64,000 nt of DNA, taken from contig JAPHSX010000053.1 in NCBI GenBank assembly GCA_026196575.1, positions 16,240 through 80,239 of the forward strand, written 5' to 3'. Below are positions 47,110 through 54,394 of the stretch, one piece after another. Both the position numbers and the translations under genes were made by a program. Numbering within the stretch: the stretch's first letter is position 1; every line of letters begins with the position of its first letter. The stretch is from Gammaproteobacteria bacterium (GTDB lineage: Bacteria; Pseudomonadota; Gammaproteobacteria; Thiohalomonadales; Thiohalomonadaceae). The notes beneath the pieces were generated by a model that saw only the letters and a list, made by a program, of their open reading frames with translations, did not search any database and was not told the origin of the DNA.

Positions 47110-48023
47110 TGAAATTTTTCTCCCTGTTGCTATTACTGGTGAGTGTGCCTGCCACCAGTGCGCAGTTTGAGCTTGAGGTGCAGCAACTGGCGCCGAATGT
47201 CTATGCACTGGTGGGTGAGCTGGAGCAGCGCTCTGATGCCAACCTCGCCAACAACGCCACCTTTGGCGTGGTGGTGACGGAGGCGGGCGTCGTGCTGATC
47301 GACTCGGGCGGCAGTTACCGTGGTGCCGGGCAGATCGCGCAGACCCTGAAAAACATTACCGACAAACCGGTGGTGCAGGTAATCAATAGCGGCGGCCAGG
47401 ATCACCGCTGGCTGGGTAATGGCTATTTCAAACAGCAAGGGGCGCGGATCATCACTTCGGCGGCGGCGCTGGCCGATCAGAAGAGCCGTGCCACGGATCA
47501 GATGCTGGCACTGCAAAATTTTCTCACTGCCGATAATCTCAAGGGAACCGAACCGCTCTTCGCCGAGGAGAGCTTTGAGGAGTCAACGTCGTTACAGTTT
47601 GGCGGCGTGACGTTTGAACTGCAGCGCGTAGGCCCGGCACATACACCTGGTGATGTGTTGGTGTGGTTGCCACAACAGCGTATCGCCTTTGCCGGCGATG
47701 TGGTCTATGTGGAGCGCATGCTCGGGGTTGGGTCGATGTCCAATAGTGGTCACTGGCTCCAGGCCTTCGAGAGACTGGCCGCGCTGCAACCCGAGTGGGT
47801 GGTGCCGGGGCATGGCCATGCGGTGAGCCTTGCACAGGCGCGAGCCGACACCTATGACTATCTGATATTTTTGCGCGAGGCGGCAGGCAAGATGATCGAT
47901 GAGGGGCTCGGCATGGAGCGTGTGGGAGAGATTGACCAATCCCGTTTCAGCTACCTGCGGGTCTATGAGCAAATCAAGGGGCGCAATGCGCAGCAGGTCT
48001 ACTCCGAAATGGAGTGGGAGTAA
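47106..48023 (+). CDS. Exported metallo-beta-lactamase-fold protein with atypical metal motif
   Basis: Signal peptide MMKFFSLLLLLVSVPATSA; INSGGQDHRWLGN in place of the HxHxDH motif; AHTPGD, FAGDVVY and VPGHG present. Confidence 0.88.
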   Translation: MMKFFSLLLLLVSVPATSAQFELEVQQLAPNVYALVGELEQRSDANLANNATFGVVVTEAGVVLIDSGGSYRGAGQIAQTLKNITDKPVVQVINSGGQDHRWLGNGYFKQQGARIITSAAALADQKSRATDQMLALQNFLTADNLKGTEPLFAEESFEESTSLQFGGVTFELQRVGPAHTPGDVLVWLPQQRIAFAGDVVYVERMLGVGSMSNSGHWLQAFERLAALQPEWVVPGHGHAVSLAQARADTYDYLIFLREAAGKMIDEGLGMERVGEIDQSRFSYLRVYEQIKGRNAQQVYSEMEWE

Positions 48024-48065
48024 ACCGCTCAATAATTCACTCAATCACACTGTCAGGAACAAACA

Positions 48066-49199
48066 ATGAGCAGCCATCATATCACCGTTATTGGCAGCGG
48101 CTTTGCCGCCCTGGCCTCTGTACGCGAGCTTCGTAAACGTGACCCGGAGGCTCACATTACGGTGATCGCACCCAGGGCCGAATTTGTCTATCTCCCCAGT
48201 CTCATCTGGATCCCCTCGGGGCTGCGCCAACCCGACGAGTTGCGCATTCCACTGGATAACTTCTTTGCCCGCATGCGCGTCGAGTTCATCGCCGCCGAGG
48301 TGACGGGACTCAGGGAGGGCGGTCGTACTGTGGAGACCACGGCAGGCGAGGTGGCGAATGATGCACTGATCATTGCTTCGGGCGGGCGCTTCATAAAGAA
48401 ACTTCCGGGCATCGAGCACGCCATCACGCCGTGTGAGGGCGTTGAGTCGGCGCTAAAGATCCGTGAGCGTCTCAAGGCAATGAGTGGCGGCACCATTGCC
48501 ATCGGTTTTGCCGGCAATCCGCAGGAGCCGTCGGCAATGCGTGGCGGTCCGATGTTCGAGTTTCTCTTTGGTATCGACACCCTGCTGCGCCAGCAGGGAC
48601 GGCGCGACAAGTTCAAACTGGTCTTCTTCAGTCCGGCCGCGGAGCCGGGGAAACGTCTCGGCCCGAAGGCGATGACGGGGTTGCTCGATACTATGCGCCG
48701 GCGCGGCATCGAGACCCGCCTGGGGCATAAGATGAAGGCATTCGAGTCGAACAAGGTGATCACCGAAGGGGGTGAGTTCGCGGCCGATCTCATCCTCTTC
48801 ATGCCGGGGATGACCGGCAACCTCTGGTTTGATAACAGTGAACTGCCGCGCTCCGCGGGCGGGCTGCTGCAGGCCGATGCGCAGTGTTGCGTGCCTGGCT
48901 TTGCACATCTCTATGTGGCCGGTGATTCCGGCAGCTTTCCTGGCCCGGAGTGGATGCCCAAACAGGCGCACATGGCCGAGCTGCAGGCGAAGGCGGCGGT
49001 GGCCAATCTGCTGGACGAGCTGGCGGGGGGCGAGGCGAAGGCGAGCTTCAGGGTGGAGTTGATGTGTATTGTCGACAGCCTTGATCGCGGCATGTTTGTG
49101 GCGCGCACCACGCAACGCGCCATAGTGCTGCCGCCGCTGCGCATCGCCCACTGGGCGAAGCGGATCTTCGAGTGGTGGTTTTTGCGCCAGTTACGCTAA
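48066..49199 (+). CDS. FAD/NAD(P)-binding oxidoreductase, sulfide:quinone oxidoreductase-like
   Basis: HITVIGSGFAALASVRELRKRDPEAHITVIAPRAEFVYLPSLIWIPSG; LYVAGDSGSF; Cys123 and Cys334; basic/aromatic C-terminal tail. Confidence 0.82.
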   Translation: MSSHHITVIGSGFAALASVRELRKRDPEAHITVIAPRAEFVYLPSLIWIPSGLRQPDELRIPLDNFFARMRVEFIAAEVTGLREGGRTVETTAGEVANDALIIASGGRFIKKLPGIEHAITPCEGVESALKIRERLKAMSGGTIAIGFAGNPQEPSAMRGGPMFEFLFGIDTLLRQQGRRDKFKLVFFSPAAEPGKRLGPKAMTGLLDTMRRRGIETRLGHKMKAFESNKVITEGGEFAADLILFMPGMTGNLWFDNSELPRSAGGLLQADAQCCVPGFAHLYVAGDSGSFPGPEWMPKQAHMAELQAKAAVANLLDELAGGEAKASFRVELMCIVDSLDRGMFVARTTQRAIVLPPLRIAHWAKRIFEWWFLRQLR

Positions 49200-49204
49200 C
49201 CCGG

Positions 49205-49402
49205 CTAATTCAATGCGACGATCACGATGCCATTGACAACGATCAGCAGAACCGCCGCCACCAGCATGATGGTCAAACGACGGCGACGGCTGGCGTGCTC
49301 ACGCTCTACCCGCGCAATCGCCTGATTGACGGCGTCCACCCGATCACTCTGGCGACGGAATGGCGGATAGGGGGAAGATTCGATCTTTCGTGCGGTGTTC
49401 AT
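49205..49402 (-). CDS. Small hypothetical membrane protein
   Basis: MNTARKIESSPYPPFRRQSDRVDAVNQAIARVEREHASRRRRLTIMLVAAVLLIVVNGIVIVALN; one C-terminal TM helix. Confidence 0.55.
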   Translation of the reverse strand: MNTARKIESSPYPPFRRQSDRVDAVNQAIARVEREHASRRRRLTIMLVAAVLLIVVNGIVIVALN

Positions 49403-49530
49403 TACGCTAAGTCCCTGGTAAAACCATTTATTATTCTTTGGTGGCTGGCCACGGATGGACCCCGCAAGGGTAGCCACCCAAATCGGGGCCGCATTCTAGC
49501 AGAAAACAGATTGGATGGTGCTGACTAATC

Positions 49531-50727
49531 ATGAAATTTGCCGAGTTTACAATCTCCACCCTGCCGCGCATCTACTTTGGCGAGGGACGACTGGAGTTGC
49601 TCCCCGCGCTGATTGCCGAATATGGCCGGCGGGTGCTGGTGGTATCGGGCAAGAGTTCGTTTTCTGACTCACCACATTGGCAAACCCTGCAACAGGGGAT
49701 GGCGCAGGCGGGGTTGACGCACCAGCTCTTCGGGGTGGCGGGCGAGCCTTCACCGGCGCTGGTCGATAGCGCCGTGCGCGAATTTCATCAAGAGGGTTTC
49801 GAGGTGGTGGTCGGCATCGGTGGCGGCAGTGTACTGGATGCGGCCAAGGCGATCGCCGGCCTGCTCCCCAGCGGCCGATCGGTACTGGCCCACCTGGAGG
49901 ATGTGGGGGAGGGGCTCCCTTATGAGGGACCGTCGCTTCCCTTTATTGCTGTACCCACCACGGCTGGTACCGGCAGTGAGGCGACCAGGAATGCCGTGCT
50001 GAGTGAGCAGGGGACGGGGGGGTATAAAAAATCGTTTCGCCATGAGTCGCTGGTGGCGCGGGTGGCGCTTGTCGACCCCCTGTTGCTGGAGCATTGCCCC
50101 CGTGAGCTGATCGCCGCGCAGGGGATGGACGCCTTTACCCAGCTGCTCGAATCCTATGTCTCGCTGCGCGCCAACCCCTTTACCGATGCCCTTGCCTGGT
50201 CGGGACTGGAGGCGATAGCCCAGGGCTTTTTTGCCGCCTACGATGGCGGCGATGATGAGGCGGCGCGCCAGGGACGGGCAGCGATGGCCTATGGGGCACT
50301 GCTCTCGGGGATCACCCTGGCCCAGGCGGGGTTGGGCTCAGTGCATGGGCTGGCACAACCGCTGGGATCCCTATTTTCAGTACCCCACGGCATTGCCTGT
50401 GGCACTACCCTGGCGGTGGCGACCGAGGTGAATATCAAGGCGCTGCGTGAGCGCGCGCCACAGAGCCCGGCGCTGGCAAAGTACGCAAGGGTGGGACGGC
50501 TGCTGCTCGGTGATCAGCGCCTTTATGAACAGGCCGCCTGCCACGCCCTGGTCAGCCAGTTGCAGATGTGGACAGAGCGTATGGCAATCCCACGCCTGGG
50601 GCAATTCGGTATTGGCATGGATGACTTGCCTCTCATCATCGCCAATGCGCGAGGCAACAGCATGCAGACCAACCCGATATGGCTTAGCGATGAGGAGATA
50701 GGAAAGATTGTCAGCCGCAGGGTGTAG
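49531..50727 (+). CDS. Iron-containing alcohol dehydrogenase family protein
   Basis: GIGGGSVLDAAKAIAGLL, PTTAGTGSEATRNAVL, GSVHGLAQPLGSLFSVPHGIACG. Confidence 0.92.
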   Translation: MKFAEFTISTLPRIYFGEGRLELLPALIAEYGRRVLVVSGKSSFSDSPHWQTLQQGMAQAGLTHQLFGVAGEPSPALVDSAVREFHQEGFEVVVGIGGGSVLDAAKAIAGLLPSGRSVLAHLEDVGEGLPYEGPSLPFIAVPTTAGTGSEATRNAVLSEQGTGGYKKSFRHESLVARVALVDPLLLEHCPRELIAAQGMDAFTQLLESYVSLRANPFTDALAWSGLEAIAQGFFAAYDGGDDEAARQGRAAMAYGALLSGITLAQAGLGSVHGLAQPLGSLFSVPHGIACGTTLAVATEVNIKALRERAPQSPALAKYARVGRLLLGDQRLYEQAACHALVSQLQMWTERMAIPRLGQFGIGMDDLPLIIANARGNSMQTNPIWLSDEEIGKIVSRRV

Positions 50728-50835
50728 CAGCAATAAGTTACCGGTATACTCGTTTGAAGCGGGCAGCCTTTGCCGCTACAAGTGTCTTGTCAAAATGGAG
50801 ATGCAGCGCACTCTGTTCAATGCTGTGGAGGAAAC

Positions 50836-51255
50836 ATGGAAACACTCAACAAGTTAGAACAACAGAATCAGGAAATATCAGAGCTCTGCAAGGTGCTGCA
50901 GGTGCTTCTAACGGATAACAGCGTGTGTGATACGCGGATCGCGCGTGAACTGTTCCGCCGCTTTACCGACAAGGTCAAGGAGCACCTCTCGCTGGAGGAC
51001 AATACCCTCTATGCAAAGATGCTGGGGCACGGAGACAAGCATATCAACGCGCTCACCAAACGTTTTTTGAGCAACTCACTGGAGTTGCAGCGTATCTTTC
51101 TGGATTATGAGAGACTCTGGTGTAGAGAGGGGGTCGAAGTTACCGGTAATGATGCCTTTATTCGTGAGACGCATGGGATCTTCGCCATGATTCGAGAACG
51201 CATCAAGGCCGAGCGCGATGAGTTCTTTCCTGCCGCGAATACCGCTCTCGCCTGA
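50836..51255 (+). CDS. Hemerythrin-like HHE domain protein
   Basis: RELFRRFTDKVKEHLSLEDNTLYAKML...THGIFAMIRERIKAERDEFFP; start set to ATG 50836. Confidence 0.7.
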   Translation: METLNKLEQQNQEISELCKVLQVLLTDNSVCDTRIARELFRRFTDKVKEHLSLEDNTLYAKMLGHGDKHINALTKRFLSNSLELQRIFLDYERLWCREGVEVTGNDAFIRETHGIFAMIRERIKAERDEFFPAANTALA

Positions 51256-51346
51256 GTCCATCCGCATTGTTGCACGCTGACTTGTAGCAATCCCATAGTC
51301 AGCGTCACTTTTGCCGCTTGTGTTACAAGACGGATGGACTCTTTTG
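51254..51346. other. Nested inverted-repeat structure 3' of the hemerythrin-like gene
   Basis: Outer arms GAGTCCATCCG (51254-51264)/CGGATGGACTC (51331-51341), inner arms ACGCTGACT (51274-51282)/AGTCAGCGT (51297-51305), then CTTTTG. Confidence 0.75.
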
Positions 51347-51412
51347 CCACTCACCTCCTGGAACAGGTGACTTACACTGACACGGAATGTTACCACATGG
51401 GTATAGAACGTC

Positions 51413-52594
51413 GTGTCAAGCCGTATAAAAGTATTATTGAGACGCACACTTGGTGAGATCTCCACCGACCTGCGTGGTATTATCGTCCCCTGGTTCTACT
51501 CTCCGCTGGTATTGAGTCACCGTGCCGAATTATTGATTGGCCGGGTGCGTTTGATTGCGGCACTGTTTGCCCTGTTAACACCGTTATGGTGCATCGTCGA
51601 TCGGCTCTTCATGCCGCAGGCGGTAATGTGGCCACTGTGCGGCGCCCGTATTCTTGCCGCTCTGGCCTTTGCCATGCTTGCCATCTCTTATCGCAAGTCA
51701 GACCACACGGCTCATGCCTATGTGGCACTGGGTAGCCTGTTCCTCATCCCCACGCTCTTTTTTGCCTTTGCCAGCGTGTTACTGGGTGATCTCGAGGGCG
51801 AGGGGATCGCCATCAGCCTGATCAGCGGCTATCACCTGTTGCCCTTTCTGATCGCTGCGGGTCTGAGCGTCTTTCCGCTGACCGCCATCGAGGGGGTCAT
51901 CTTCGCCATCCCGGTGGTGGCCGTGCAGTGGGTAAGCACGGTGGTGCTGGGTGATGCCAACGCCACGGAAGAGTTGGGGCTGATCTGGTTGATTGTGCTA
52001 ATCGCCGCCGTCGCGGTGCTCTCCGGGATGACGCAGTTGCACTATCTGAGCGAGATCGTTACCAAGTCGGCACACGACCCGCTGACCAATGCCTATAATC
52101 GGCTGACCGGTGAGGAGTTCATGGAAAAGTACCTCTCACTGGCCCGGCGCAACAAGACCCCCTTTTCGCTGGTGTTTGTCGATATCGACCACTTCAAATC
52201 GATAAACGACAGCTACGGTCACGAGGCCGGTGATGCGATGCTGGAGCAGGTGGGTAAGGCGCTCGCCTCACAACTGCGCAAGGAGGACTCGTTAATCCGT
52301 TGGGGTGGTGAGGAGTTCATTCTCGCCCTGCCGATGTCGAACCTCGATGAGAGTGCCGAGATGATCTCCCGCCTGGGCGCACATGGCTTGGGGTTGCGTC
52401 CAGACGGCACCGCCTTGACCGCCAGCGTCGGTGTCGCCTGCAATATCGCGGACAATATTGATGAGTTGCAGGCACTGATCCAGTGTGCCGATGAGCGCAT
52501 GTATCAGGCCAAGGAGGGGGGCAGAAACCGTTACTGTGACGGTACGAAGAATGAGCCGGAGAAGATGACACCCTTCATACGGATCGGTGCCTGA
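51413..52594 (+). CDS. Membrane-bound diguanylate cyclase (GGDEF domain)
   Basis: Several N-terminal TM helices; DPLTNAYNRL, FVDIDHFKSINDSYGHEAGDAML, RWGGEEF with RKED (RxxD) inhibitory-site motif upstream. Confidence 0.93.
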   Translation: MSSRIKVLLRRTLGEISTDLRGIIVPWFYSPLVLSHRAELLIGRVRLIAALFALLTPLWCIVDRLFMPQAVMWPLCGARILAALAFAMLAISYRKSDHTAHAYVALGSLFLIPTLFFAFASVLLGDLEGEGIAISLISGYHLLPFLIAAGLSVFPLTAIEGVIFAIPVVAVQWVSTVVLGDANATEELGLIWLIVLIAAVAVLSGMTQLHYLSEIVTKSAHDPLTNAYNRLTGEEFMEKYLSLARRNKTPFSLVFVDIDHFKSINDSYGHEAGDAMLEQVGKALASQLRKEDSLIRWGGEEFILALPMSNLDESAEMISRLGAHGLGLRPDGTALTASVGVACNIADNIDELQALIQCADERMYQAKEGGRNRYCDGTKNEPEKMTPFIRIGA

Positions 52595-52747
52595 TCAATC
52601 TGGGCGGCTGTTGCAATTCACTCCAGCGAGTGTAAGAGAGGGCACTAATTGGATAACAAGCGCCGTTTACAGGCAGTCAATGAGTATTTTTAGCCCACTT
52701 TTAACGCACTATCGTGTCACATGAGTAGAATTTCGATAGCCTGCTGG

Positions 52748-53314
52748 TCAATTGTGGCGGATGTAGAAGTGCTGCCACTCCGTCCCGCTGCAACTTTCCA
52801 GCAGTGACAACAGATTGGGGCTGGGAACCGCCTCACTCTCAAAGATCCCCCACACCTTGATGAAGAGACGCCCGAAACCGGCACACTTGCGCCAGCGCAG
52901 CTGCGTTGCCGAAAGGGTTTCTCCACACTCGGCACAGGTCATTTTCGCGTAAGGGGCAGCACGCCACGCATTGACCACTGCCTGCCAGTCGTCATAACGG
53001 TGGCCGCAGTACGGACAGCGCGGTATCTTGAGGTTATCGCCCGCGAGAAAATGAGGCTCTGCCGATGGCCCCTCGATGGCGATATGGCAGGACTGCTCAC
53101 CATTATGTTTCCCCCCCGTGGCAATCATCGGTGAACATCCGAGGAAGGTAATGAGTGTCATGAACGCCTCCCCGGGGTGATAGTGCAGCGCCCCATTTAT
53201 CTCAAGCGTATCGGCAATGAAGCGCCTCTCTCGCAGGGTTTTGAGCAGCATGCCGTGATCCGGGGGCGTGGCGTCAAAGGGGGCGGGCGCCAGGATCAGA
53301 ATATTCTCCGCCAT
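52748..53314 (-). CDS. Hypothetical protein with two CxxC (zinc-ribbon-like) motifs
   Basis: MAENILILAPAPFDATPPDHGMLLKTLRERRFIADTLEINGALHYHPGEAFMTL...CPYCGHRYDDW...CAECGETL; start trimmed from 53509. Confidence 0.75.
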   Translation of the reverse strand: MAENILILAPAPFDATPPDHGMLLKTLRERRFIADTLEINGALHYHPGEAFMTLITFLGCSPMIATGGKHNGEQSCHIAIEGPSAEPHFLAGDNLKIPRCPYCGHRYDDWQAVVNAWRAAPYAKMTCAECGETLSATQLRWRKCAGFGRLFIKVWGIFESEAVPSPNLLSLLESCSGTEWQHFYIRHN

Positions 53315-53553
53315 CGCAGGGCTCTTTAAAATTGGGATGGCATCATTGTAACAGATCGTCGTGCTCGCACCGGGGCGTGCGCCAACACACCACCCACGCG
53401 CATAGCGGAACATTCCATGATGGGCTATACCATAGATGCTCTCTGCGAGGCGCTGCCACGATACTGAAACACGCATCAGGTGCTGGATTTCGGAGCGCGC
53501 AGTGACCACGGCGGTGCCCCGTTACCGTTCCCTTTTCAAGAGGAGTTGATCGC

Positions 53554-53985
53554 ATGAAAAGATATTTTCCACCACTGTTTATTGCATTCACCCTGGCGCT
53601 GGCCAGCCCTGTGCTGATTGCCGAGGAGGAAGAACAACCTGCCGCCGGACCATCACAGCAAGGCTATGGGTGGGGGCCGGGAATGATGCAGGGTCCCGGT
53701 TATGGATATGGTCCAGGGATGATGCGCGGCCCCGGTTATCAGATGGGTCCGGGGATGATGTATGGCCCCGGCTATGGCTATGGCCCCGGTTATCGAATGG
53801 GGCCCGGGATGATGTATGGCCCGGGATATGGCCCAGGTTATCCGATGGGTCCGGGGATGATGCAGGGCCCCGGGTACGGGTGGGGACCTGGTTATGGTTG
53901 GGGTCCCGGCGGTGACAATGACACGGCACCCAATTTCCGCTGCCCCGGATCGCCTTACGACCCCAGGTGCAGTGGCCGGCGTTAA
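53554..53985 (+). CDS. Secreted Gly/Pro/Tyr/Met-rich repeat protein (sulfur-globule-protein-like candidate)
   Basis: Signal peptide MKRYFPPLFIAFTLALASPVLIA; five GPGMM units; SD-like AAGAGGAG upstream; C-terminal CPGSPYDPRCSG. Confidence 0.8.
   Translation: MKRYFPPLFIAFTLALASPVLIAEEEEQPAAGPSQQGYGWGPGMMQGPGYGYGPGMMRGPGYQMGPGMMYGPGYGYGPGYRMGPGMMYGPGYGPGYPMGPGMMQGPGYGWGPGYGWGPGGDNDTAPNFRCPGSPYDPRCSGRR
53662..53913 (+). repeat. Degenerate coding repeat of GYGPGMMxGPGY type
   Basis: Repeated GGTCCGGGGATGATG / GGCCCCGGTTATGG-type blocks at DNA level. Confidence 0.85.
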
Positions 53986-54029
53986 ACGGCTGTTGAAGCC
54001 CATTCAGGCACGCGATCTGCAAAAGGCAT

Positions 54030-54382
54030 TTAACCGCGAAGGAACGCGAAGAGGAGCAACATGTTCTTGCTGCCCTGTGCATTTCTGGGGGGAGCGTCTG
54101 AGAAACTTCTCTCACCTGCAACTACTCTCCCCAGGGGGCGCCAGAACTGTAGGGTGGGCATTGCCCACCTCCATACCGCCATCGAAACCCCCGTTTTGGT
54201 GGGCGATGCCCACCCTACATAAAAAATACAGCCTGGGGTGGTTTTGCCCACTTCTCCCCTTTGAAAAAGGGGGAATGAGGGGGGGGGCAGCTTCACTACC
54301 GTTATTTCCGTAAGTACGGGGGCGAGCAGTTACTCTCACCTCTGTTTTTACTTTGCGTGACTTGGTGTCCTTTGCGGCTTAA
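54030..54382. repeat. Candidate composite intergenic element with TTAACCGCGAAGG / CCTTTGCGGCTTAA ends
   Basis: Left end TTAACCGCGAAGGAACGCGAAG and right end CTTTGCGTGACTTGGTGTCCTTTGCGGCTTAA in inverted orientation. Confidence 0.5.
54149..54218. repeat. MITE-like palindromic repeat GTAGGGTGGGCATTGCCCACC...GGTGGGCGATGCCCACCCTAC
   Basis: 21-bp terminal arms matching at 20/21 positions in inverted orientation. Confidence 0.85.
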
Positions 54383-54394
54383 TAGGTGTCCTTG

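Noticed and set aside
53662-53913. Possible CRISPR-like array
   Set aside because: Repeats are degenerate, contiguous and in-frame coding; no unique spacers and no cas genes nearby
53588-54121. Minus-strand ORFs (177 and 116 aa) across the GYGPGM repeats
   Set aside because: Repetitive codons keep several frames open; only the plus-strand frame has a signal peptide and SD sequence
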